A stretch of 64,000 nucleotides of DNA, taken from Megaustenia siamemsis (Eukaryota; Mollusca; Gastropoda; Stylommatophora; Ariophantidae). A program made the position numbers and the translations under genes. Every line of letters begins with the position of its first letter. Position 1 is the stretch's first letter. The DNA lies in assembly GCA_032433765.1 (NCBI GenBank), contig JAVIAB010000049.1, forward strand, positions 23,060,147-23,124,146, written 5' to 3'. This document shows, in pieces, positions 51,611-60,312 of the stretch. The notes beneath the pieces are model-generated. The model did not search any database and was not told the origin of the DNA. It saw nothing but the letters and a program-made list of their open reading frames with translations.

Positions 51611-52072
51611 TTATTTCTCGCCGTGCAGGGCCACGTTAGCGTCTGTCACGCGATTCGATGGGAGGCTTAAGATACTTTTCAATTCCTCGCTTATGGTAAC
51701 CGAGTGTCCTTGGTCAAAGAGTTTAAGTATGGCCTTATTTTCGTTTTTTTTATTAAAAAATCTCATTTTGATGGGTGGTGATTTTTCCAAAATCACTTTA
51801 TTTAAAGCATCGATAAAGTTATCCGCTGTCTTGTATAACCCCGGCGCCAGTTCCATTGTTACTGCTGTGTTACTAGAGGTTTCGTAACGGAGCCAGATAT
51901 CGCCGGGTAGGACGTTGAAATGAGTGTTTGGAAATTGTATCTCGGCCAAACCGACTTCGTAGTTTGCGTTCAGTTCGATAGTTTGAGGGAGTTTGACGAA
52001 AAAGTTTCCAGGACTATTTTCAGGATAAATTTGCATCGAAGCGTTGCTGGGGGCTGTGATGTAAAAACTCAT
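51611..52072 (-). CDS. penton-type minor capsid protein, N-terminal part
   Basis: 153 residues, ATG start. MSFYITAPSNAS, then YPENSPGNFFVKLPQTIEL and YEVGLAEIQFPNTHFNV are the typical opening of the single jelly-roll Polinton minor capsid (penton) protein that occupies the five-fold vertices. It ends at a TAA after HGEK, in the middle of the usual ~250-residue protein. The missing half follows in frame (51317-51610). Upstream neighbour is a small membrane protein (10 bp). Confidence 0.88.
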   Translation of the reverse strand: MSFYITAPSNASMQIYPENSPGNFFVKLPQTIELNANYEVGLAEIQFPNTHFNVLPGDIWLRYETSSNTAVTMELAPGLYKTADNFIDALNKVILEKSPPIKMRFFNKKNENKAILKLFDQGHSVTISEELKSILSLPSNRVTDANVALHGEK

Positions 52073-52082
52073 CTTCCTTGAT

Positions 52083-52388
52083 TCACCGTCTCGTCTCTAA
52101 CTTGGGGTTTGGAAGCATGTAACCCAGACAACTGCTCAGGAGCGCGATCCAAATCTTTCCGTCCTGACCCTCACCGTTTCCACCCGTCAGATTAAATAAA
52201 GCCACGCCGATTACGGCATATATAACGATCATTTGACAGAGAAAAACGATTTCCATTCGCGGGAGCAGTTTACCGAAAACAGGCCAGAGTGAGGTTCTGC
52301 TATCGTGACTGGTCCCTTCGTCGTTCTTCGTTTCTTCTCGTTCAACTACCGTACTCAGAAAAGTTTGCACGTGTTCATCCCCCTCCAT
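52083..52388 (-). CDS. small membrane protein of Polintons
   Basis: 101 residues, ATG start. An acidic N-terminus precedes a hydrophobic segment (about 47-69, IVFLCQMIVIYAVIGVALF) and a short second one (IALLSSCLGYMLPNP). A single-pass protein ending SSxLGYxLPNPK is a common small gene beside the integrase in Polintons; function unknown. Four bases separate it from the integrase stop. Confidence 0.75.
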   Translation of the reverse strand: MEGDEHVQTFLSTVVEREETKNDEGTSHDSRTSLWPVFGKLLPRMEIVFLCQMIVIYAVIGVALFNLTGGNGEGQDGKIWIALLSSCLGYMLPNPKLETRR

Positions 52389-52392
52389 TTCG

Positions 52393-53481
52393 TTAGTCTC
52401 TGTATCTCGATACTTGATCGCTCAAAATCCAAGTGTTAAATGCCGATGTGTAACCGTACCATTTGACTAAGTACTGTTTTGTTCCACCAACTTTCCTCTC
52501 TTCTAAGATGGCTTCTATTCGATACACCCGTTTTTCGCCGACTTTCTGAAGCTCTTCTGTATAAAACGACCCTTTCAACTCTTCACCAGAATCATCTTTC
52601 ACAACGTAGGTTACCGGGTTAGTGATTTTGTTTACACGACTGATTGTAAACAGTTCTTCCGTCCACGCTGGTGTATACCCCTTTTTGAAATTAGCTCTGG
52701 CTTGAGCTATCCTAACTCGATCACCTTCTTTATAACGGTTATTGATCGCTACTGACTGTCTATTGTCTCTCCCCGATAGTTTATTATACAACGTGTTCCA
52801 GACTTGTTCTTGATTGGCCGAATTTACGTGGACCGGCGCCATTTTAATGCTCCTGTGATACGAATTATTGTAGTTTCTGAGTAAGGCGGATAACGCATCC
52901 ACATATCTCAATTTGTTCGTTTTCGTAAAAAATTTCCACATTTTCTCTTTTAACGTTCGGTTAAATCGTTCTACGATCGCTGCCTTTATATCCTCGTTCT
53001 CCGTAGTGAAGAAATGGACTCCATTTTCCTTGAGAAACTTTAGGAAAGTTTTGTTGACGAATTCGGATCCTTTGTCCGTTTGAAGATGTATCGGTTTGCG
53101 CTCGGCAAATATTTCGCTCACGGCCTCCACTAGATTTTTTGCGGTTTTCGACCGTATCGGAACTGCCCAAGCATACTTCGCAAAAACGTCGATACACGTA
53201 ACGAGATACGAGAACGCGTCGTTGTATCTTCTTAATTGTCTCAGATCGATCAGATCAGCCTGGAACTGCTGGTTCATACCACCCACGATGATGGGTCGTC
53301 TCTTAAATTTTCTAATAATGGGTTTGTGTAGAGTATAAGCATCCTGTAGACTCAGCCATTCTTTAATCTTTGCAGAGCTTAGTTTTGTACTACGCTGTAA
53401 ACCACCCACACCCCCGTAGGCACCCGGTCGATTCGGATCGTAGTAACGGCTTCTTAAAATCTTATCTACTCGTTTGGCCAT
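52393..53481 (-). CDS. retrovirus-type integrase with chromodomain
   Basis: 362 residues, ATG start. Catalyses insertion of the element; the 6-bp target duplication is the expected footprint. The RNase H-fold core has the D,D,E triad: Asp76 (QADLIDL), Asp136 (LQTDKGSEF), Glu171 (AIVERFNRTL), with 34 residues between the last two. Conserved FAKYAWAVPI and YNNSYHRSIKMAP frame the core. A basic beta-rich region follows, and a C-terminal chromodomain (about 318-356, YRIEAILEER then YLVKWYGYTSAFNTWI) suggests chromatin targeting. No break is visible. The start overlaps the preceding gene's end by 16 bp. Confidence 0.96.
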   Translation of the reverse strand: MAKRVDKILRSRYYDPNRPGAYGGVGGLQRSTKLSSAKIKEWLSLQDAYTLHKPIIRKFKRRPIIVGGMNQQFQADLIDLRQLRRYNDAFSYLVTCIDVFAKYAWAVPIRSKTAKNLVEAVSEIFAERKPIHLQTDKGSEFVNKTFLKFLKENGVHFFTTENEDIKAAIVERFNRTLKEKMWKFFTKTNKLRYVDALSALLRNYNNSYHRSIKMAPVHVNSANQEQVWNTLYNKLSGRDNRQSVAINNRYKEGDRVRIAQARANFKKGYTPAWTEELFTISRVNKITNPVTYVVKDDSGEELKGSFYTEELQKVGEKRVYRIEAILEERKVGGTKQYLVKWYGYTSAFNTWILSDQVSRYRD

Positions 53482-53927
53482 GACTCCCAGTTTGGTTTTG
53501 GAATTTTACTTTTTCTTCTTTTCCTGAGCCTGTACTTGCCCACAACTTCTTTGTGAGTGACCGCTTTCGTTTTCGGCCTAGGCGCGCTTGGCGCTGACTG
53601 AGGAATTTTTTCGTCGACTTCATCTTTAAGTACCGCAGTTGGTGGTGTTGTAATCGCGTCGGGGGATGGGGGTGCCTGTTTAATGTCCACTACGCCTAGA
53701 GGTTTGTGTCTGTACTGATCGAGACGTTGCAGATACCGTTGCAATGTCTGCTGATACAGTCTGGCTTTGTCGCGTGGTGACATGTCCTCTCTTTCCAGGA
53801 CTCGTTGCATTTGCGTATCCAGATCTCCTAGGGTGTCTTTTAGTGACTCGGGTGGCGTATACGCGCTTTGGTGGTGATTTACAGACTCTACCAGTCGAGG
53901 ATCTATCAAAATCATTTTCTTGGCCAT
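53466..53927 (-). CDS. conserved Polinton protein of unknown function (ILIDPR family)
   Basis: 153 residues, ATG start. The N-terminus AKKMILIDPRLVE and a central helical part (DLDTQMQRVLEREDMSPRDK, then YQQTLQRYLQRLDQYR) recur in Polintons, upstream of or near the integrase. The tail is Pro-rich and then strongly basic (GKYRLRKRRKSKIPKP). A structural or DNA-binding role is possible, but none is known to me. Confidence 0.75.
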   Translation of the reverse strand: MAKKMILIDPRLVESVNHHQSAYTPPESLKDTLGDLDTQMQRVLEREDMSPRDKARLYQQTLQRYLQRLDQYRHKPLGVVDIKQAPPSPDAITTPPTAVLKDEVDEKIPQSAPSAPRPKTKAVTHKEVVGKYRLRKRRKSKIPKPNWESWPNE

Positions 53928-53930
53928 CGT

Positions 53931-54254
53931 TCACATGCCCAGAATACCGCTCAGGATACCCAGAACTGGTTTAATCAGAGCGCCGATAAAACCACCCTTT
54001 TGTAGAATCTGTTTTCTCTTTTTCACGGTCGTCTTTTTTCGTGCGAGAATCCTCAGGTCGTGTTTATGGCGCTGTAACCGTCTCTTCTGAGCCGGCGTGA
54101 GCCGAACGTTACCTTTTAACACGTTGTGGCAACATTCGCACAGAGTTCTTATGAGATCAGGCGACGCTGTTTTCATCGCGGCCTTTACAGCTGGTGGTTT
54201 AGCCGAGCACAGAAAACGCAACATCTCTCCGTGTCTTTTGACAGATTCGCCCAT
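53931..54254 (-). CDS. small basic conserved Polinton protein
   Basis: 107 residues, ATG start. Two Cys in LCECCHNVLKGNVRL, a very basic middle (LTPAQKRRLQRHKHDLRILA, KKRKQ) and a hydrophobic Gly-rich end (GGFIGALIKPVLGILSGILG). The LTPAQKRRLxRHK and GGFxGALxKP pattern is shared by small Polinton proteins, perhaps virion-associated. Function unknown. Confidence 0.75.
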   Translation of the reverse strand: MGESVKRHGEMLRFLCSAKPPAVKAAMKTASPDLIRTLCECCHNVLKGNVRLTPAQKRRLQRHKHDLRILARKKTTVKKRKQILQKGGFIGALIKPVLGILSGILGM

Positions 54255-54259
54255 GTTCC

Positions 54260-54874
54260 TTATTTTGGGATGTAGACTACCTGCTGTTCTTTAGGAAAAA
54301 TATTTGTGCGCAGCCTTAGATGATCCGGTGTCTCTTGCCGAAGGTCAATTAATAAATACCCGTGTGGAGCCGATGTCGCGTCTTTAAAACTTTCTTGCAC
54401 GTACGACACGCGCCCCGGGTACATTTGTTTGGCCAGATTCGTAATCTGAGACCCGTCTCTCGGGTTTTTAAACATAACTATGTAATGACTGTTGAGACTT
54501 ATCGTCCGCTGTTCCTTGTTTTTGCTAAAGAGATTCTGTACTATATACACGACGCTTATATTTCTATGATGACTTCCCTTGGTAAATAGTTTCGTGACCC
54601 TATCGTCGGTTTCGTTCATCAGATCGTCTATGACCAACAGACGTGTCCTATCTCCTCGCCATTGCTCCATGTCGGGTAGCCCTTCGTTAAACTGAACACC
54701 CTTCATCGTATCGTACATCGATTGCCACTCGCCGTAACAGTAGATTATTTCCTCCGGAGCGGGTCTGATCATTTCTGACACGTGATCGATAAAGCGCCTA
54801 ACAAACACACTTTTTCCGCATCCCGTCGGTCCTGCGACTAGCGCCGTAAACGGATGATTCCAGGTTGGATCCAT
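54260..54874 (-). CDS. genome-packaging ATPase (FtsK/HerA type)
   Basis: 204 residues, ATG start. Pumps the element's DNA into capsids in virus-like relatives. Walker A GPTGCGKS (residues 15-22) follows the family's FTALVA strand. Walker B is RLLVIDDLM (Asp83-Asp84), and VVYIVQNLFSKNK carries the sensor/Gln region. The usual length is about 200-250, so the gene looks intact. First gene of the leftward block. Confidence 0.95.
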   Translation of the reverse strand: MDPTWNHPFTALVAGPTGCGKSVFVRRFIDHVSEMIRPAPEEIIYCYGEWQSMYDTMKGVQFNEGLPDMEQWRGDRTRLLVIDDLMNETDDRVTKLFTKGSHHRNISVVYIVQNLFSKNKEQRTISLNSHYIVMFKNPRDGSQITNLAKQMYPGRVSYVQESFKDATSAPHGYLLIDLRQETPDHLRLRTNIFPKEQQVVYIPK

Positions 54875-54908
54875 ACCTACGACTGTCGCGAGGTAGATTT
54901 ATGTCGTT

Positions 54909-54916
54909 ATTTTATA
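54909..54916 (-). promoter_or_regulatory. candidate TATA box for the leftward gene block
   Basis: TATAAAAT on the minus strand, 35 bp upstream of the ATPase ATG. Confidence 0.45.
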
Positions 54917-55035
54917 ACTTACGAACCTTATTTGATAACACTATACGCGTATCGAGACCATAAGTATTGTTATTAACCTATGTCTTATTGTCTGCTAACC
55001 GCGTACCGAGACAGCTCGCTCATTAGTTTACACTT

Positions 55036-55625
55036 GTTGCGTTTCGCGCTCGCTGGAGACAATAATCATTAAACTCACGCGAGAGCGGCAACGGTGGGAG
55101 ATATTGAGCTGCCACGGTAGGAGAAAATGACTGTTCGTTAATACCGCCAGCAAGATTTGCCAATATATGTATGTATATATATACCTACTTATGGTCCATA
55201 TCTTAAATACGGGGCCCTTTACGTCAACGTAGATATAATAACTATTAACTTATTACTATTATATGTATATATACTCACCATAACTATGAAATAACTAACG
55301 TATCACTACTCCCTAATATGGTAGTTTCACTTCCGGAGTGGGCGTGGTCTATAGCGGGACAACACACACACACACTAGCTCCTATTGGAAGTCACTTTGG
55401 CGGGAAAAACTGCTGTCCAATACATGACTCACCCCTTCATGCACTATACAAGCCCTATTCATATATACATATATATCATGACAGAAGCTCCACCACCACC
55501 ACCACCTTCCACCATGGGAAAGTGGTGGTATCCTACTATATAACTCTTGTACTGGACTTCGTAGGGTATACCCTACTCTTTGGTCAACTAAAAAACCAGG
55601 AGCGTTTCCTTCCTGGTCTACTACT
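55036..55625. repeat. Polinton right terminal inverted repeat, 590 bp
   Basis: Complement of 40521-41110 with one mismatch (G at 55356). Confidence 0.97.
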
Positions 55626-55631
55626 AACGAT
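55626..55631. repeat. 6-bp target-site duplication, right
   Basis: AACGAT, identical to 40515-40520; it continues into LINE B (GAAGTTTTAAAATAGC). Confidence 0.93.
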
Positions 55632-55670
55632 GAAGTTTTAAAATAGCTAAAGATGAAAAGAGAACTACTA

Positions 55671-55675
55671 AACAC

Positions 55676-55717
<42 letters not shown>

Positions 55718-56168
55718 GTTCAGGACTCAATCAGAGTAAGGATTCCAGACTCCCACATGAAGTCAGCTGTCAGGCTAAGTGTGTTGATCGCCCCCACAGA
55801 CAGAACATCACAATTAGAGTCTGTCAGATCCACTCTGACTGAACACCCGTTAATACGTTGCACTGTGTTCTGCGCCAGGGGGCCAGTGCATCCGATTTCA
55901 GCCAGCATTTTATTCGGGTTTGCTTTCCATAGCCTTTGATTGTCCCCAATCTTCCTGCAAGGCAGCAGATGATCTTTTCTGTAGGGGGATTCTGCCCTTA
56001 GGTGGTAGGTCCTCCCAGGTTTACGAGCACCATCTGCCCGAGTCACTAGAGGTGTCTGTTAGAACCAGACAAATTGTTATGTTCTGTCTGTGGGGGCGAT
56101 CAACACACTTAACCTGACAGCTGACTTCATATGAGAGTCTGGAATCCTACTCTGATTGAGTCCTGATC

Positions 56169-56218
<50 letters not shown>
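55671..56218. mobile_element. fold-back (MITE-like) element inserted in LINE B
   Basis: Arms of about 135 bp are inverted copies: (TC)n then GCGTTCAGGACTCAATCAGA...CCCCACAGACAGAACAT on the left (55673-55808); ATGTTCTGTCTGTGGGGG...CTCTGATTGAGTCCTGATCGC then (GA)n on the right (56079-56216). About 270 bp of unique centre lacks a coding domain. No transposase is present. Confidence 0.75.
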
Positions 56219-56219
<1 letters not shown>

Positions 56220-56599
56220 CAGAACAAAACAAATGAAATTTTTGGGGCATGTTAAAAGACACACCAGCCTACTAAAAGTAATATTAGAAGGAAAAATACA
56301 AGGTAAAAGAGGCAGACGAAGACTAACATGGACGAGAAACATAAAAAGATGGACAAGTCAACCTATGACAATCTGCACCATCAAAGCAAGAGACAGAGCA
56401 GAATGGCGCTCCATAGTAGCCAACCTTCGATGCGGAGACGGCACTCAATGATGATGATGATGATGATGTCCAAACGTCGGTAGCTCAGTAGGGTGGTTTT
56501 CCCAACTAGGCTAACGAGGCCACCTGAAGGAAGAAACGAAAGAGAGAAAGGTAATTGTGGTGTTGAGGTCCATGACTTTTGGTTCACTTTCTGTGACAT

Positions 56600-56747
56600 T
56601 TTCATCTTATATAATTTGAAGATCTTGTAAGTTTTCTGCTATCAACAAAACGTCATTTATATACCTGAGTTGTTCAGGTCGCTTTCCGCGCTGTGATGAT
56701 ATATTTGGTTTGCAATTGTTTTTGAAATATTTTACCTGTAAAAAAAA
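56600..56747 (-). mobile_element. LINE reverse-transcriptase scrap
   Basis: The minus strand reads KRPEQLRYINDVLLIAENLQ, the palm motif with Asn in place of the first catalytic Asp. Confidence 0.75.
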
Positions 56748-56807
56748 AGGTAAAGTACCCCCGTCACGCCAAGTGGCGTATAGGGAATATGGTGTTTCAT
56801 CATCAAT

Positions 56808-57600
56808 ATGGTGTTTCATCATTTTGGTGAATCTGGGAGAAGATTAGCGGAAAGGTTTTGTGAACATCTACGTGATGTCCAACAAAATACTGGTACTCCG
56901 GTATCTTCCCACTTCAACTCCCCTGATCACAAGGGTAAAGACGACATCCGTGTCACTGGTATTGTCCTTTGTCACTCTGGCGACCGCAGCCGCTATACTT
57001 TGGAAAATCGCCTTATAGTCCAGTATGGTTCGCTGACCCCGAGAGGTATGAATGTATCACACTCATACGCATAGTTTCTTTTTGCTTGCTCCTTCCCCTT
57101 TGCATAGTCTTCTCTACTACACATATTTGGGTTCTTTGGTCTACTTACTATGCCATGCTTTTTATAGTTCTTCTCCTCTAGTCCCTTATGAGACACTTCG
57201 GTTTTCTCCTCTATAATTTTTTTTCTGTGCTTCTTACCCCTCATTTATTTTTACTGTACCCCACTCTCAGACATCTCACTCTTAGCGTCTTTTTACACCT
57301 GTCAGTCTACTATTCGATTCTTTCTCCTTTGTGTTTGCACACTGACCCCTGTGTTAACTCCTCTGGTTCTGTTTACATTTACGCACTTTTTGGCACGATT
57401 TTCGACGTTCACGACAGCCGCACTTGGTTACGATTTTATTTTGGATTTGACAGGATAGTTTTATTTTTGTTGTTGTTTTCTTTAACACATTTCGATTGTT
57501 TTTGTTTTGGTTGTTTCGTTATCAGTTTTGTGTGTGTGTTTTTATTGTTTGTTCCTGATGAAGGCCTATTGAGCCGAAACGTTGTTTAGTCTGTGTCGTC
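56808..57600 (+). mobile_element. Penelope-like element 3' end with GIY-YIG endonuclease remnant
   Basis: The translation at 56808-57074 reads GESGRRLAERFCEHLRDVQQ, VSSHFNSPDHKGKDD and RLIVQYGSLTPRGMN, the C-terminal part of the GIY-YIG domain of Penelope-like retroelements. Downstream, CCTGATGAAGGCCTATTGAG then CCGAAACGTTGT (57556-57588) is the 3' motif often found with these elements. The reverse transcriptase is absent. Confidence 0.75.
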
Positions 57601-57656
57601 CACTTGTCACGTAAAGCTTCTTACATACCATTTTTTATTTTTTTATTTTCCCTTTG

Positions 57657-58500
57657 TTTCATCATCATCATCGAGTGCCTTCTCCGCAACGAAGGTTGGC
57701 TACCATGGATCGCCATTCTGCTCTGTTTCTTGCTTTGATGGTGCAGGTTGTCATAGATTGACTTGTCCATCTTTTAATGTTACTCGTCCATGTTAGTCTT
57801 AGTCTGCCTCTTTTACCTTGTATTTTCCCTTCCAATATTACTTTTAGTAGGCTGTTGTGTCTTTTAACATGCCCCAAAAATTTCATTTGTCTTGTCTTAA
57901 TTGTATTTAGTAGTTCTCTTTTTATTTTCAGTTGTTTTAAAACTTCATCGTTTGTTTTCTTTTCTTTCCATCCAATTCTACCTATTCTTCTATAAATCCA
58001 CATTTCAAAGGCTTCAATTTTCTGTTCTGTTTTCTTGTATAATGTCCATGTTTCTGCACCATACAGGAATATTGAGAAGATGTAACATTTTGCCATTCTT
58101 AGTATCAGCCCTACTGATATTTGTTTTGTTGTTAGTATATTTTTCATGGCATTAAAATTACTTTTTGCCAAATCTATTCTTTTGTTTATTTCAATTTTAC
58201 ATTTTCCATCATTGGTTATAGTATGTCCCAGGTAGTTGTAGCTCTGGACTGTCTCCAGATGTATTCCCTCACCTGTGATATTTAATTGTAGGTCTTGAGA
58301 ATTTGCTTTGTTTATGATCATAGTTTTAGTCTTTTTGATATTCATATCTAGTCCATATTTTTTGCTTGTCATGTTTATCGCATTAAGCAATTGTTGTAGG
58401 TCTTTATAATTTTCTGCTAGTAGTACAGTATCATCAGCATATCTTAGGTTATTGATTATCTTTCCATTAATGTTTAGGCCTGGCATCTCTAGTATGCCTA
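57657..58500 (-). mobile_element. LINE family B, longest copy (reverse-transcriptase palm to 3' end)
   Basis: An open 272-codon frame includes NNLRYADDTVLLAENYKDLQ (catalytic YADD), VQSYNYLGHTITNDGKC, KCYIFSIFLYGAETWTL, EMWIYRRIGRIGWKEKK and GHVKRHNSLLKVILEGKIQG. The terminus is CATCATCATCATCGAGTGCC at 57660. No stop occurs in the preserved part, so it is a fairly recent 5'-truncated insertion. Confidence 0.88.
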
Positions 58501-58815
58501 AATATGGTGTTAGTGACCATAAATTTTACAGACCTTCGGCACATGGTGTTCTCGAAAAGTTTTGAAGGCTCGCTGTGTTGTGTTTTGATCTTTCTGCCTT
58601 GTCACGTGGCCAAACCATTTTATTTGCTGTGTATTTGTGTATGCTAATAGCGAAGACTATTTCCAGCTTTTAAAATAAATTCTCCATTTCTTTCCTCTCA
58701 TTCATCTAACACATTTATGATCTTATCACTTAGACTGTTTCCTCTCATTCATCTAATCATCTACTACTATCTAAACGCCAATTATAAATAAATCGATCTA
58801 TTTTCTAATCTTTTA

Positions 58816-58864
58816 CAGAGAAGAGCTAGCGATGAGAATAGATTTAACAGAAGCCAGAGTTCAG
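58816..58864 (+). CDS. arx: ARX-type homeobox gene, 46-nt micro-exon (homeodomain residues 31-46)
   Basis: After TCTAATCTTTTACAG (acceptor AG at 58817-58818) the exon 58819-58864 begins with the third base of the split Arg codon and encodes EELAMRIDLTEARVQ. It ends at a donor, CAG/GTGAGA. The phase fits the exon ending at 30689. The join gives an uninterrupted ARX-like homeodomain up to residue 46, and the intron at 46/47 is conserved in paired-class genes. Residues 47-60, with specificity residue 50, are beyond the window. It is too short for ordinary ORF searches. Confidence 0.9.
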
Positions 58865-59194
58865 GTGAGAATAGAATGTGATCTTCTCTCCGTGAAGTTA
58901 AGTTATGTCTTGTCATAATGGTTTAAATAGAACACCATGGCTCTAGAATAATGGTATTAATACCTGCTGCGCAGAACAGAACAATTAACCATTTTAGACT
59001 CGGAACAAGCCATAACAGATGAAGTAACGCAGTTTCAACACCATCAACTTATGATGGATATGACTGTGGCACAGACAAAATTATTGCAGAACAGCTGCTA
59101 CAAGCATGCCCAACATTTGATGAACATAGAAGGTCCTTGTGGCGATCACCGATACCATACACACACAAACGGTATGGAGATGCACAGAAAACTA

Positions 59195-59760
59195 TAGATT
59201 TACCTGTCAACTATAGACTTACCTGTCAACTATAGATTTACCTGTCAACTATAGACTTACCTGTCAACTATAGATTTACCTGTCAACTATAGATTTACTT
59301 GTCAAATATATATTTACCTGTCAACTATAGATTTACTTGTCAGCTATAGATTTACATGTCAACTATAAATTTACTTGTCAACTACAGATTTACTTGTCAG
59401 CTATAGATTTCCTTGCAACAATAGACTTACCTGTCAATTATAGATTTACCTGTCAACTATAGATTTACCTGTCATCTATAGATTTACCTGTCAACTATAG
59501 ATTTACCTGTCAACTAAAGATTTACCTGTCAACTATAGATTTACTTGTCAAATATATATTTACCTGTCAACTATAGATTTACTTGTCAGCTATAGATTTA
59601 CATGTCAAATATAAATTTACTTGTCAACTACAGATTTACTTGTCAGCTATAGATTTACCTGTCAACAATAGACTTACCTGTCAATTATAGATGTACCTGT
59701 CAACTATAGATTTACCTGTCATCTATAGATTTATATGTCAACTATAGATTTGCTTGTCAG
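59195..59760. repeat. 19-bp tandem array, about 29 units
   Basis: The unit is TATAGATTTACCTGTCAAC. A block of about 250 bp (containing AAATATATATTTACC) is itself repeated (59290-59490 and 59530-59750). Confidence 0.93.
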
Positions 59761-59764
59761 ATGA

Positions 59765-60312
59765 CGAAAACAAAACCTAGCAGCGAACCGTCAGAAACGA
59801 ACGAGTTAAGATTTCAGCTTGCAGTGAGACCGTCTGTGGCGTCTTGACAGGCGATTGGCAGCAAGCAATCATGATAAGTCTATAGTTTGGTAGAAACATT
59901 AGTGCCTTACACTGGATTTTGCTTCTGAAGAGTTTCTCTCGTGGCTGAATCTGCCAATATTGGATAGACAGATCCGTCCACTGAATGAACAAGATGTGTT
60001 TCTGGTGCCTGGCCTCGTCTCCGTTCCTCTGCCCCTTTTGTAGTCTTAATTGGATATCAACACTGGCTTGAAAGTTGCTGTGAAATGTCTTATTTTTGTT
60101 CTCCATGAGCCACGATCTGCAACCAGATCCTCCGAGTTTCCTTCACTGATAGAGAATTCACTCAAGTCAGCCCTGCAAACATCCTTTTATTTCATCATTG
60201 GACTGCCATTTTGTCTCTTAGTTCACCATACAATATTTGTTTGGGAATATAATTGCTGTCCTTCCTTCTTACGTAACCCAGCCACCTTAGTCTATGACTA
60301 ATAAGTGTTGCC
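59765..60312 (-). mobile_element. LINE C-terminal fragment
   Basis: The minus strand reads LRWLGYVRRKDSNYIPKQIL and, further down, LVADRGSWRTKIRH, the C-terminal coding end of another endonuclease-reverse transcriptase family. Confidence 0.75.

Larger units (their letters stand above)
40521..55625. mobile_element. Polinton/Maverick (polintovirus-type) element, 15,105 bp
   Basis: A self-replicating virus-like DNA transposon. It begins AGTAGTAGACC and ends with its complement, giving the AG...CT termini usual for the class. It has 590-bp terminal inverted repeats and a 6-bp target duplication. The gene set has every diagnostic Polinton member: protein-primed DNA polymerase B on one strand; packaging ATPase, integrase, penton, major capsid protein and cysteine protease on the other. 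It sits in a LINE-B copy inside the homeobox intron. Inverted-repeat identity of 589/590 implies a recent insertion, yet three genes are broken. Confidence 0.97.
55626..56452 (+). mobile_element. LINE family B, host of the Polinton and of a fold-back element
   Basis: 55626-55670 corresponds to the NDEVLKQLKMKRELL region. 56230-56452 resumes with MKFLGHVKRHTSLLKVILEG, then GKRGRRRLTW and EWRSIVANLRCGDG, and the ATGATGATG tail. The 5' side before the Polinton keeps only about 12 bp. Confidence 0.85.
56748..58555 (-). mobile_element. SINE family 1, split by 1.7 kb of Penelope-like and LINE sequence
   Basis: The tail is at 56748-56796 and the body resumes at 58512-58555 (AGTGACCATAAATTTTACAG). 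AATATGGTGTT at 56786-56796 and 58501-58511 marks the insertion site. A 19-bp tandem duplication follows the left junction. Confidence 0.75.

Noticed and set aside
57188..57589. 133-codon hydrophobic frame
   Set aside because: Falls in the 3' part of the Penelope-like relic; composition reflects a T-rich strand.
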